A stretch of 22,902 nucleotides of DNA from SIAJ01 sp036266155 (GTDB taxonomy: Bacteria > Planctomycetota > Planctomycetia > Gemmatales > Gemmataceae). The DNA is taken from positions 1 through 22,902 of the forward strand of contig DATANR010000228.1 of assembly GCA_036266155.1 (NCBI GenBank), in the 5' to 3' direction. This document shows positions 7,717 through 17,834 of the stretch, piece by piece. Numbering within the stretch: the stretch's first letter is position 1; each line of letters opens with the position of its first letter. The notes below the pieces were generated by a model that was given only the letters and a program-made list of their open reading frames with translations, was not told the DNA's origin and made no database searches. The position numbers and the translations under genes were made by a program.

Positions 7717-9045
7717 CTAGACTCCCAGCTTTTTCCGCTTGCGATATAGGGTGCTCGGATCGATCCCGAGTGTATGGGCCGCTTCGTCGAGCGACGGCGA
7801 GGTCGCGAGTACGCGGCGAATGTGCTCTTTCTCCAGGTCGTCGAGCGTCACGTTGCCGCCCAGTTCAACGGTCATGCCGGGCCGGGACGTTAGCGATGCG
7901 GGCAAGTCGCCGAGGGCCACGCGATCGTCGCGGGCCAGGATGACACCGCGTTCGATGGCATTGCGAAGCTCGCGCACGTTGCCAGGCCAGGGGTAGGCTT
8001 CGAGGGCCGCTTCCGCTTCGGTCGTGAAGCCGATCACGGGCTTTGCGGTTTGCCGAGCCAGGAACGTCAAGAGCCGGCGCGCGAGCGGCAACACGTCCTT
8101 GCGCCGGGCGCGTAACGGTGGCAATGTGACTTCGATCACGTTCAGCCGATAAAGCAGATCCTCGCGAAACCGGCCAGCACGGACGTCGACTTCCAGATCG
8201 CGATTCGTCGCCGCGACGAGGCGCACATCGGCAACGCGCGGGATCGGATCACCGACCCGTTCGAATTCGCGATCCTGGATCAGCCGTAGCAACTTGGGCT
8301 GCAACGGCATGGGCAGGTCGCCGACTTCGTCGAGGAACAAGGTCCCGCCGGCGGCCGCATCGACCTTGCCGACCTTGTCGGCCACCGCGCCCGTGAACGA
8401 ACCCTTCACGTGGCCGAACAGATCGCTCTCAAGCAATTCGGCTGAGAGATTGGGACACGAGACGGTGACGAACGGCCGGTTCGCGCGCTTGCTGCGTGCG
8501 TGGACCGCCCGCGCGACGACACCTTTACCAGTGCCACTCTCACCGCGAAGGAGAATTGTCGCTTCGGTTGCCGCCACCTGGAGCGCGACATCCAGCACAT
8601 GCCGCATCGCCGGCTCTTCGGTCTCCAGTTCGCCATCGGGATTCAGGGCGCCAACTTGATCTTCCAGACTTGCGACCCGTCCTCGCAAACCGCCGACCAG
8701 CGCAGCCCGATCGAGCACCATGCGAAGTTGGTCCGGGGTGAATGGCTTCGGCAGGTAGTCGAAAGCGCCCTTCCGCATCGCTTCGACCGCGGAGTCAAAA
8801 CTCGCGAACGCGGTGATGACGACGATCGGCAATGGGCCGACTTCGAGCAGTTTCGGCAATAGTTCCAGGCCGCGTTCGCGGCCGAGCCGGAAATCGAGGA
8901 AGGCAAGATCGAAGCGTTCGCGTCGAGCCGCCTCCATCGCGGCCGCCGACGTTCCTGCCTCCGCAACCCGATGGCCCATGCTTTCCAGGGCGGTGCGCAG
9001 GGTGCGCCGGAGGCTCGCCTCATCGTCGATGACCAGCAGGTTCAT
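7717..9045 (-). CDS. Sigma-54-dependent response regulator, NtrC/AlgB type
   Basis: This 442-residue transcription activator has three parts. The receiver (1-120) has acidic residues D7 and D8, phospho-acceptor D51 (FLDFRLG) and K100. The AAA+ domain has Walker A GESGTGKG (168-175), the sigma-54 contact loop GSFTGA (215-220) and Walker B GGTLFLDE (233-240). A Fis-type helix-turn-helix ends in LGIDPSTLYRKRKKLGV. The C-terminus closely resembles AlgB. The contact loop is GSFTGA, not the consensus GAFTGA, a variant that occurs in some activators. The reading frame extends to 9084, but the receiver fold starts at MNLLVIDDE, so the ATG at 9045 is chosen; no strong ribosome binding site precedes it. 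It is divergent from the kdp operon and is the first gene of its own operon. No OmpR-type KdpE is present in the window. Confidence 0.93.
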   Translation of the reverse strand: MNLLVIDDEASLRRTLRTALESMGHRVAEAGTSAAAMEAARRERFDLAFLDFRLGRERGLELLPKLLEVGPLPIVVITAFASFDSAVEAMRKGAFDYLPKPFTPDQLRMVLDRAALVGGLRGRVASLEDQVGALNPDGELETEEPAMRHVLDVALQVAATEATILLRGESGTGKGVVARAVHARSKRANRPFVTVSCPNLSAELLESDLFGHVKGSFTGAVADKVGKVDAAAGGTLFLDEVGDLPMPLQPKLLRLIQDREFERVGDPIPRVADVRLVAATNRDLEVDVRAGRFREDLLYRLNVIEVTLPPLRARRKDVLPLARRLLTFLARQTAKPVIGFTTEAEAALEAYPWPGNVRELRNAIERGVILARDDRVALGDLPASLTSRPGMTVELGGNVTLDDLEKEHIRRVLATSPSLDEAAHTLGIDPSTLYRKRKKLGV

Positions 9046-9185
9046 GGGGCACAAGTCGTTTCGAAAACGCCGCGGGTGTCCCACCGCAAAGTCGATGCCA
9101 CCTCCCGGCGACAGCGTGAAACACCCGAACGCGCTTTGCTGCGTTCATCTTATGTCGATTGCCGAAATCTCGGGACCGAGAGAAG

Positions 9186-9223
9186 TCGTGCGATTTGCAA
9201 CCGCCATTATGCAGATTGCACGA
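9186..9223. promoter_or_regulatory. Candidate upstream activator site (inverted repeat) before the kdp operon
   Basis: TCGTGC at 9186-9191 is repeated inverted as GCACGA at 9218-9223, and the interior holds two similar blocks, GATTTGCA and GATTGCA. The pair lies roughly 90-130 bases upstream of the start site predicted from the sigma-54-like element at 9290. That is the usual distance for NtrC-type enhancer sites. The sequence itself matches no site I know, so this is a candidate only. Confidence 0.3.
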
Positions 9224-9289
9224 TTTCCTGACCGATGGGTCGGCCCGATGCATGAAGTAAATCGCTGCCGGACGAGCGCTTAGCGACTT

Positions 9290-9305
9290 TGGCAAAAACG
9301 CGGCG
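9290..9305 (+). promoter_or_regulatory. Candidate sigma-54 (-24/-12) promoter of the kdp operon
   Basis: TGGCAAAAACGCGGCG has the TGGCA block at -24 and the GC dinucleotide at -12 with exactly 10 bases between the invariant GG and GC. The -12 block is CGGC, not TTGC, so the match is partial. It would start transcription near 9316, about 38 bases before the first small ORF. The adjacent NtrC-type regulator makes the call more plausible. Confidence 0.35.
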
Positions 9306-9353
9306 CGGTAACTGCTTCACCCCGATCCGCCCAAGACCCGCCGGAGCGCGCCA

Positions 9354-9449
9354 ATGGACCTGGAACTGTGGATCCCTTTGACTGTCGGCCTCGGCCTCCT
9401 GGCGATGGCGGCCATGTTCGCGTTCGTTATCGGCTGCGAGAAGGTTTGA
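9354..9449 (+). CDS. 31-residue single-helix membrane protein at the head of the kdp operon
   Basis: The ORF encodes MDLELWIPLTVGLGLLAMAA followed by MFAFVIGCEKV: one membrane helix and a short tail ending in a GC-[ED]-K/R-V/L pattern. It stops 11 bases before kdpF. Small proteins of this shape, with a helix and a GC(E/D)(K/R)(L/V) end, occur ahead of kdpF in other bacteria as I recall, but I cannot name a family with certainty. No strong ribosome binding site is visible; the purine-rich CCGGAG at 9341-9346 is a possible one. It may be an extra small subunit or a leader ORF that couples translation to kdpF. Confidence 0.6.
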   Translation: MDLELWIPLTVGLGLLAMAAMFAFVIGCEKV

Positions 9450-9460
9450 GGAGTCTTCCC

Positions 9461-9541
9461 ATGATTTGGGTCACAGTTGTCGTGCTGCTGTTCCTGTTTA
9501 TCTACCTTTTGGTTGCGCTCTTGCGCCCGGAATGGTTCTGA
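9461..9541 (+). CDS. kdpF: KdpF, small subunit of the K+-transporting ATPase
   Basis: This 26-residue peptide consists of one membrane helix, MIWVTVVVLLFLFIYLLVAL, followed by LRPEWF. The YLLVALLRPEWF ending is the recognisable KdpF signature (Y-L-x-Y/V-A-L-L-x-P-E-x-F). GAGGAG lies 8 bases upstream of the ATG, overlapping the end of the preceding small ORF. KdpF sits in the membrane beside KdpA and stabilises the KdpFABC complex. The gene is followed by 117 bases without a gene before kdpA. Confidence 0.88.
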   Translation: MIWVTVVVLLFLFIYLLVALLRPEWF

Positions 9542-9644
9542 TCGCGCCCCGTCGATCATTGAACCGCAAACCGCCATGCGTGTCGTGCGAATCCGCTCAG
9601 ACATGTGCGTACGCGTCCCGTTTTCCGCCTTGAATTGCTTGCTC

Positions 9645-9649
9645 GGAGG
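9645..9649 (+). promoter_or_regulatory. Ribosome binding site deciding the kdpA start
   Basis: GGAGG lies 9 bases before the ATG at 9659. The frame is open back to 9605, but the extra residues MRTRPVFRLELLARRPLS do not resemble KdpA, and this site favours the ATG at 9659. Confidence 0.7.
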
Positions 9650-9658
9650 CCGTTATCC

Positions 9659-11563
9659 ATGTGGCTCCTTCCTCTGCTCATCGTCGGGACAACGGTCCTG
9701 CTGTCGATTCCCGTCGGCCGCTACCTCGCCAAGATCATGGACGGCCGGTACACCGCGCCGGCTCCTCTGGGCTGGATCGAGCGCCGACTCAACACCGGCC
9801 CACAATCGTGGAAGCAGTACGCGGTCTCATTGCTGCTGTTCAACACGTTGATGTTCGTGTTCGGCTACTTGGTGTTGGCCCTTCAGCCGCAGTTGCCGCT
9901 GAATCAGAAGGACAGCGTATTCCCCGATGGCAAGGTGATGCTGTCGCCGACGACGATTTTCAACACGGCCGTCTCGTTCATGACGAACACGAACTTACAG
10001 CACTACAGCGGCGAGCAGCACTTCTCCTACATGAGCCAACTCGTGTTCGTGCTGTTCAATATGTTCGCCTCGGCCGCGGTCGGATTCTGTGCGCTGGCGG
10101 CAATCATCCGCGGCCTGCGCGGCGATCCGGACATGGGCAACTACTACCTCGACATGTGGCGCGTGATCGCCTACGTATTCCTGCCGGCCAGCGTGGTCGC
10201 GGGCGTGTTGCTCATCGCCGCAGGTATTCCCATGACCCTGGAAACCTCGGCCGAGGTGCAGACGCTCGAGCCGGGGTCAATGGGCACGGACACGGTCGAC
10301 GGCAAGGAAGTCCCGAAGCCGCAGGTGATCGCCCGCGGCCCCGTCGCGGCCGTGCTGCCGATCAAGCACTTCGGCACCAACGGCGGCGGCTTCTTCGGGG
10401 CCAACTCGGCACACCCGTTCGAAAACCCGTCGGCGTGGACGAACCTCATCGAGTGTGTGAGCATCCTGATCTTCCCGTTCTCGCTGATCGTGATGTTCGG
10501 GCGGATGCTGAACCAGATGCGACACGCGACCGTAATCTACGCGGTCATGATGACGATGTTCGCCGGCATGATCGGCTGGGCCATCTACTGGGACACGATG
10601 CACCCGAACCCGGCGGTGACGGCTCGCGCACCGATCGTGCAAGAGACCGGGCCGGACAAGGGCAAGCCGTACATCATCAACGCGCAAGAGAAGGGTCCAG
10701 ACGGCCAAATTCGTGATGTGAAGAAGGAGCTGCCGCCGTCCGGCTTGCCAGCGCTTCCGGTCGATTCGGATGGGCTCGGCAACCTGGAAGGCAAGGAATT
10801 GCGCTTTGGCCCGGAGGCGGGAGCGACGTTCTCCGCGGTCACGACGGCCGTGACATGCGGCTCGGTGAACTGCATGCACGACAGCCTGAACCCGATGGCC
10901 GGCATCACACCGATGACGGGGATGATGCTCAACTGCGTGTTCGGCGGTAAGGGCGTCGGGCTCATCAACATGCTCGTCTACCTGATCGTCGGCGTGTTCC
11001 TCTCCGGGCTCATGGTCGGCCGAACGCCGGAGTACCTGGGCAAGAAGGTGGAGGCGCGGGAAATGAAACTGGCCATGTTGGCCCTGCTCATTCACCCGAT
11101 CCTGATCCTGGCCCCGACGGGTTTGTTCGCGGCCCTGGACTGGGGCAAGCAAGCGACCAACAACCCCGGCCCGCACGGCTACTCGGAAGTGCTGTACGAG
11201 TTCAGTTCGGCGTCCGCGAACAACGGCTCGGGCTTTGAAGGGCTCGGCGACACTTACGGATTCAACGAGGACAAGAAGAACCTGTCGCCGCCGGCCCCGT
11301 TCGCCCCGCACTGGGACATCGCGACCGGACTGGTGATGCTGCTCGGCCGCTTCATCCCGATCATCGCTCCGCTCGCTCTGGCGGCGGGGCTGGCGAAGAA
11401 GAAGCGGACGCCGTTCACGTCCGGCACGTTGCGGACGGACACGATCATCTTCTACTTCGTGCTACTCGGGACAGTGATTCTTGTCGGGGCGCTCTTGTTC
11501 CTGCCGGCCGTGGTACTTGGGCCCGTGGCCGAACACTATGGGCCGATCCCGTTCGGTGGGTGA
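9659..11563 (+). CDS. kdpA: KdpA, K+-translocating subunit of the Kdp ATPase
   Basis: KdpA is the channel-like membrane subunit that binds and conducts K+. The four pore segments are visible: NTAVSFMTNTNLQHYSGE (about 102-119), FGTNGGGFFGANSAHPFENP (about 238-257), TTAVTCGSVNCMHDSLNPMAG (about 395-415) and SSASANNGSGFEGL (about 516-529). They carry the selectivity-filter glycines. With 634 residues it is longer than the E. coli protein (557). The extra length is mainly a polar segment of about 60 residues between about 316 and 384 (HPNPAVTARAPIVQETG onward), placed just before the third pore segment. The stop overlaps a GTG in the next frame, and the following gene is kdpB. The family assignment is certain. 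Confidence 0.97.
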   Translation: MWLLPLLIVGTTVLLSIPVGRYLAKIMDGRYTAPAPLGWIERRLNTGPQSWKQYAVSLLLFNTLMFVFGYLVLALQPQLPLNQKDSVFPDGKVMLSPTTIFNTAVSFMTNTNLQHYSGEQHFSYMSQLVFVLFNMFASAAVGFCALAAIIRGLRGDPDMGNYYLDMWRVIAYVFLPASVVAGVLLIAAGIPMTLETSAEVQTLEPGSMGTDTVDGKEVPKPQVIARGPVAAVLPIKHFGTNGGGFFGANSAHPFENPSAWTNLIECVSILIFPFSLIVMFGRMLNQMRHATVIYAVMMTMFAGMIGWAIYWDTMHPNPAVTARAPIVQETGPDKGKPYIINAQEKGPDGQIRDVKKELPPSGLPALPVDSDGLGNLEGKELRFGPEAGATFSAVTTAVTCGSVNCMHDSLNPMAGITPMTGMMLNCVFGGKGVGLINMLVYLIVGVFLSGLMVGRTPEYLGKKVEAREMKLAMLALLIHPILILAPTGLFAALDWGKQATNNPGPHGYSEVLYEFSSASANNGSGFEGLGDTYGFNEDKKNLSPPAPFAPHWDIATGLVMLLGRFIPIIAPLALAAGLAKKKRTPFTSGTLRTDTIIFYFVLLGTVILVGALLFLPAVVLGPVAEHYGPIPFGG

Positions 11564-11658
11564 TTGAGGCGAGGTTGATCAGGCCCGCGGTGCGCCAGCC
11601 CAACACACTGCGATTTCGAGGTTCATTACCGCGGCATCCAGCCGCCAAAGACACTGCT

Positions 11659-13851
<2,193 letters not shown>

Positions 13852-13869
13852 CGCTACGCCGCAAGCGGC

Positions 13870-13874
13870 GGAGG
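13870..13874 (+). promoter_or_regulatory. Ribosome binding site of kdpC
   Basis: GGAGG is spaced 6 bases from the ATG at 13881, within a short gap after the kdpB stop. It is the strongest Shine-Dalgarno match of the operon and fixes the kdpC start. Confidence 0.7.
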
Positions 13875-13880
13875 ATATAT

Positions 13881-14921
13881 ATGAAAAATCACATACGTGC
13901 AAACCTCTGGCTCCTCGGCCTCTCTGTGGTGGTGTGTTGTGTTCTCTACCCACTCGTGCTGTGGGCTATTGGCGGGAGCTTGTTCCCAGCGAACGCCTCG
14001 GGCAGCCTGATCACGGCCAAGGGTGCCGACGGCAAGGAAGTCGTCGTTGGCTCGCGGCTGATCGCTCAGAACTTTACCAAGGACTGGTACTTCCAGCCCC
14101 GGCCGTCGGCGGCGTCGTTTAACGCGACTGCTTCTGGCGGGTCGAACTGGGGCGCCAACAACCCCAAGCTGCGTGACCGCATCGCCCGGCAGATCGGGCC
14201 GATGGTGCGCTATAACCAGACAGGGCCGAAGAAGAACGACTCGGTGCAGACCGACATCGAGACCTGGTTCACCACGTTCAAGCCGCAGCGCGACGACAAG
14301 CCGCTCGTCGTCCGGTGGGCGTCGAACAACGGCACGCTCGCCGGTGCTTGGGTCAAGGGCGACGCGAACAGGGCCGCGAGCATCGAATGGCTGCGCACTC
14401 ACCCGGAAATCTTGACCGACTGGAAGAGAACGAAGCCGGAGGCACCGGAGGTCGACCTGACCGACGACAAGACGATCCCGTTCGACGATGTTGCCGGCGC
14501 CGTATTCGAAACGTGGGCCGCGGCTAATCCGAACAAGTGGCCGGAGCAAAAGGACAATCGCTTCCAGCCCGTAACCGCCGGCAGCGACCTGCAAGCCACG
14601 TTTTTTGACATGTGGCTCCAGGCGCATCCGGACGTCGATCTCGAGAAGGTTCCGGCCGACCTGGTGATGGCCTCCGGCTCCGGGCTCGATCCGCATCTCA
14701 CGGTGCGCAGCGCGAAGTATCAGCTCGACCGCGTGGCCGAAAAACGAGCCGCCACGCCGGCCGACGTGACAAAAATCAAGGACGGTATCGCCAAGCTAAT
14801 CGACCAACACGCCTTCACCGCGCTGAGCGGCCTGGTCGGTGAGCCGCTGGTCAACGTGCTGGAGTTGAACATTGCCCTCGACGAAAAATTCCCGCTGCCG
14901 ACGGGCCCGGATATGCCATAA
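13881..14921 (+). CDS. kdpC: KdpC, with a large central insert
   Basis: KdpC is a single-helix subunit that stabilises KdpFAB. At 346 residues it is far longer than the E. coli protein (190). The N-terminal helix (residues 8-33), GSRLIAQNFTKDWYFQPRPS (58-77), ASGGSNWGANNPKLRDRI (84-101), VMASGSGLDPHLT (262-274) and the C-terminal LVGEPLVNVLELNIALDEKF are all standard KdpC. Between about 108 and 256 lies an insert of about 150 residues. It contains four related short motifs: IETWFTTFKP, IEWLRTHPEIL, FETWAAANPNKW and FFDMWLQAHPDVD, each an acidic residue or E near a Trp and a Pro a few residues later. The insert would face outside the membrane. Comparable inserts seem to occur in other planctomycete KdpC proteins (from memory). 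Confidence 0.95.
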   Translation: MKNHIRANLWLLGLSVVVCCVLYPLVLWAIGGSLFPANASGSLITAKGADGKEVVVGSRLIAQNFTKDWYFQPRPSAASFNATASGGSNWGANNPKLRDRIARQIGPMVRYNQTGPKKNDSVQTDIETWFTTFKPQRDDKPLVVRWASNNGTLAGAWVKGDANRAASIEWLRTHPEILTDWKRTKPEAPEVDLTDDKTIPFDDVAGAVFETWAAANPNKWPEQKDNRFQPVTAGSDLQATFFDMWLQAHPDVDLEKVPADLVMASGSGLDPHLTVRSAKYQLDRVAEKRAATPADVTKIKDGIAKLIDQHAFTALSGLVGEPLVNVLELNIALDEKFPLPTGPDMP

Positions 14922-14974
14922 GAATCGTCGCGGACGCGGGTGTACGCATCCATAGAGCTATGACGAGAGGACCA

Positions 14975-16759
14975 CTATTTCGCTGGCTTCAGCACGACCT
15001 GCCGCACATCCATCACGGCCGCGGCCGCTTTCTTGATTGGCTTGATCGTCAGTGTAAATCGCCCCGGCTTGTCGATCTTCACGGTGCCAATTTCGCGGGG
15101 CTTGAAGTTTTGAAAATGCCCCGTGTCCTCGACGGTGAACTTCAACGCCTGATCGCCGACGGCGACTTCGACCTCGCTGCCGCCCTGGCCTTTGCCGCAA
15201 CCCTGATGCACCTCGATCGTGAAGGTGCCGGGTTCGCTCACGGTGAAATCGTACGACGCCCAGTCGCTGGCATTGACCCAGTAGCCGAGCGTCGTCTTGT
15301 GCGGAAGCGGCTCGTAACGCAGCATGGTGCCGTGAATGTCGGCTGTGCGTGAGTGAAGCAGGATCGTTCCGTCCTTGTCTTGCGGATTTGGGACGAAGCT
15401 GGGGTTCGCAGTCGGCATCTTGGCGCCAACCGACTTTTGCCAGGATGCGAGCTTGTCGCCGAGTTCTTTCACGATGTCCGGCTTGTCGGCCGCGAGGTTC
15501 CGATTCTCGCCGATATCAGCCTTCAAATTGAACAACTCCCGGCGGCCGGTCTCGAAGAAGTGCACCAGCTTCCAGTCGTCAGCGCGGATCGCCCCGCACG
15601 GCCTGCCGCCTTGATTGCTGTAGTGCGGATAGTGCCAGAAGAGGGCCCCACGCCCGATGCCTTTACCCTCGAACAGCGGCACGAGACTCAGTCCATCGAC
15701 CCTGGCTCCAATAGGTGTAACGCACGCGTCGAGAACCGTTGGAAACAGGTCAGTACTTACGACCGGCACAGAGTTGGTACCGCCGGCCTTGACGGTACCG
15801 GGCCACTTCACAATCAGCGGCACGCGGATGCCGCCCTCGTAGAGGTAGCCCTTGCCTTCACGCAGTGGCGCGTTGATCGTCGGCGGCGTGTTTGGCCCTT
15901 CGAGCGTGCACAAGCCGCCGTTGTCGGAGGTGAAGATCACGATCGTCTTCTCGGTGAGTTTCAGGTCGTCGAGTTTCTTCACCACACGGCCGACCGCGTC
16001 GTCGAGACTTTCGAGCATCGCGGCATAGACCGGGTTGCCTTGTTGACCCGGCTGACCGGCCTTGTATTTGGCGATCAGCTCGGCCTTTGCTTTCATCGGA
16101 ATGTGCGGCGCATAGTGCGGTAGGTACAGGAAGAAAGGCTTGTCCTTATGTGCATCGAGAAACTTCTCGGCTTCCGCGGCAAGTCGATCGGTGAGGTACT
16201 CACCCTCGGGGGCCGTTTCGAGGCCGGGCATCGCGGGGCCGTCTTTCACGCGGTAGGGCGCGAAGTAACTGAGCGGGCTGCCGGCCTGATTGCCGGCCAC
16301 GTTGATGTCGAAGCCGCGATCGAGCGGCCCGGCCCCCTTGCCGCCGAGATGCCATTTGCCGATCAGGGCGGTCGTATAGCCCGCCTGCTTGAGCAACCCC
16401 GGCAACGTGGGAATCTCGGCCGCCAAATCGGTCACCAGCGCCGGCCGTGCGAGTTTTTGATCGGGCCGATCCGCACGGCCGGGCAGCCAGTCGGTGATGC
16501 CGATTCGAGCGGGATGCATGCCGGTCATGATCGATGCACGCGTCGGCGAGCAGACGGGAGCGGCCGCGTAGGCGTCTGTGAAGCGCATGCCCGCCGCGGC
16601 CAGTTTGTCAAGGTGCGGCGCCTTGTGGTACTTGCTGCCGTAGCAACCGAGATCGGCCCAGCCGAGATCGTCGGCGACGATGAGCACGACGTTGGGCGGC
16701 GAGGCGGCAAGCGACACGGCGGCGGACAAAAGTGCGACAAGCAGCGCGCGAGCAATCAC
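14975..16759 (-). CDS. Secreted formylglycine sulfatase with C-terminal beta-type module
   Basis: This is an arylsulfatase-type hydrolase (594 residues) that probably removes sulfate esters from polysaccharides. A signal peptide MIARALLVALLSAAVSLAAS precedes the metal-binding VADDLGWADLG (D30, D31). The formylglycine motif CSPTRASIMTG has C70, the residue modified to formylglycine. Further catalytic features are GKWHLG (K135, H137), HYAPHIP (H215, H219) and TSDNGG (D279, N280). After the sulfatase fold, residues about 470-594 form an extra module (YWVNASDWASYDFTVSEPG, EVAVGDQALKFTVEDTGHFQ) resembling a jelly-roll or carbohydrate-binding domain. The gene is convergent with kdpC, 53 bases apart, and divergent from the mbfA-like gene. 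Sulfatases of this kind are abundant in planctomycetes. Substrate cannot be told from sequence. No maturase is nearby. Confidence 0.94.
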   Translation of the reverse strand: MIARALLVALLSAAVSLAASPPNVVLIVADDLGWADLGCYGSKYHKAPHLDKLAAAGMRFTDAYAAAPVCSPTRASIMTGMHPARIGITDWLPGRADRPDQKLARPALVTDLAAEIPTLPGLLKQAGYTTALIGKWHLGGKGAGPLDRGFDINVAGNQAGSPLSYFAPYRVKDGPAMPGLETAPEGEYLTDRLAAEAEKFLDAHKDKPFFLYLPHYAPHIPMKAKAELIAKYKAGQPGQQGNPVYAAMLESLDDAVGRVVKKLDDLKLTEKTIVIFTSDNGGLCTLEGPNTPPTINAPLREGKGYLYEGGIRVPLIVKWPGTVKAGGTNSVPVVSTDLFPTVLDACVTPIGARVDGLSLVPLFEGKGIGRGALFWHYPHYSNQGGRPCGAIRADDWKLVHFFETGRRELFNLKADIGENRNLAADKPDIVKELGDKLASWQKSVGAKMPTANPSFVPNPQDKDGTILLHSRTADIHGTMLRYEPLPHKTTLGYWVNASDWASYDFTVSEPGTFTIEVHQGCGKGQGGSEVEVAVGDQALKFTVEDTGHFQNFKPREIGTVKIDKPGRFTLTIKPIKKAAAAVMDVRQVVLKPAK

Positions 16760-16868
16760 GGCGAACTCCCAAGCTGGCGATGAGAAAGATTGTCAACAAC
16801 GGCGTCGCGCGTGTCAAACAGGATTCACGGCCCTACGCTGTTGAGAAGAACCCGACCCGGAGACGTCC

Positions 16869-17813
16869 GTGAATCGCAGCTTCGACAGCCTGTCCGAACG
16901 CGAGGTGCTCGCTCTGGCGATTTCGCTCGAAGAAGAGGACGCCCGCATCTATGAGGACCTCGCGGCCGGCCTGCAGAAAGAGCATCCACAGGTGGCCGAC
17001 GAGTTCCGCAAGCTGCGGGCCGACGAGGACGGCCATCGCCATCGCTTGCTCACTCTGTTCCGCGAGCGTTTCGGTGACCACGTGCCGCTCTTGCGCCGGA
17101 CGCACATCCGGGGGTTCGTCGCGCGTGAACCGGTTTGGCCGGATCGGCCGGTGACGCCGGACGAAGCCCGCGGCCGGGCGGAAGTGATGGAGATGGAGAC
17201 ACGTCGATTCTATGAAGCTGCGGCCCAGCGCGCGACGGACGCGCGGACGCGGCAGCTTCTCGGCGACCTGGCCGAGGAGGAACGCAAGCACGCGCGGACC
17301 GCGGAATCACTCGTTACGGAAGCGCTAGAAGACGACGCCATCGCCCGGCGAAGGCTGTTCGTGCTTCAGGTGATCCAGCCGGGCCTCGCGGGCTTGATGG
17401 ATGGTTCGGTATCAACGCTGGCGCCGTTGTTCGCGGCCGCGTTTGCCACCCGAGATAGCTGGAACACTTTTCTCGTTGGGCTAGCCGCAACCGTCGGCGC
17501 TGGGATCAGCATGGGCTTCGCCGAAGCCCTTTCCGATGACGGCAGCCTGACCGGTCGCGGCCGGCCGTGGACGCGCGGGCTCGTCTGCGGACTCATGACT
17601 GCTGCCGGCGGACTGGGGCACACGTTGCCTTATCTGATCCCAGATGTGCAAATGGCCACGTGGCTCGCCGGCATCGTCGTGGTGGCGGAGCTTCTGTTCA
17701 TCACCTGGATTCGCCACCGTTACATGGACAATCCGTGGGGCCGCAGCCTTGTGCAAGTCGTGATTGGCGGCGTGCTGGTGTTCCTGACGGGGGTGCTGAT
17801 TGGGAGTTCGTAA
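16869..17813 (+). CDS. mbfA: MbfA-type iron exporter: ferritin-like domain fused to VIT1 membrane domain
   Basis: This protein resembles membrane-bound ferritin A, an inner-membrane iron exporter known from alphaproteobacteria. The ferritin-like (erythrin) part spans residues about 10-150 with diiron ligand motifs SLEEEDARIYED (19-30), DEDGHRH (52-58), EMETRRFYE (108-116) and LAEEERKHAR (134-143). The VIT1 part follows: PGLAGLMDGSVSTLAPLFAA (171-190), GISMGFAEALSDDG (212-225) and several membrane helices up to residue 314. The length fits MbfA (about 320). The start is a GTG at 16869 preceded by GGAGA 5 bases upstream; no ATG is available in frame near this point. It should protect against iron or peroxide stress. 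No Fur-like or Irr-like box was recognised in the 109 bases shared with the divergent sulfatase. Confidence 0.9.
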   Translation: MNRSFDSLSEREVLALAISLEEEDARIYEDLAAGLQKEHPQVADEFRKLRADEDGHRHRLLTLFRERFGDHVPLLRRTHIRGFVAREPVWPDRPVTPDEARGRAEVMEMETRRFYEAAAQRATDARTRQLLGDLAEEERKHARTAESLVTEALEDDAIARRRLFVLQVIQPGLAGLMDGSVSTLAPLFAAAFATRDSWNTFLVGLAATVGAGISMGFAEALSDDGSLTGRGRPWTRGLVCGLMTAAGGLGHTLPYLIPDVQMATWLAGIVVVAELLFITWIRHRYMDNPWGRSLVQVVIGGVLVFLTGVLIGSS

Positions 17814-17834
17814 AGGGCCTTTTCGCGGCAAAAA

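Noticed and set aside
9582..9590. GTCGTGCGA before kdpA, similar to the block at 9185-9193
   Set aside because: A single 9-base match in GC-rich DNA without partner or fixed spacing; too weak to call a regulator site.
10277..11311. Minus-strand open frame (344 codons) opposite kdpA
   Set aside because: Antisense to the KdpA pore segments; H- and R-rich peptide without homology.
13854..14696. Minus-strand open frame (280 codons) opposite kdpC
   Set aside because: Antisense to conserved KdpC blocks; no start signal or domain.
15353..16123. Plus-strand open frame (256 codons) opposite the sulfatase
   Set aside because: The sulfatase motifs on the minus strand explain this region.
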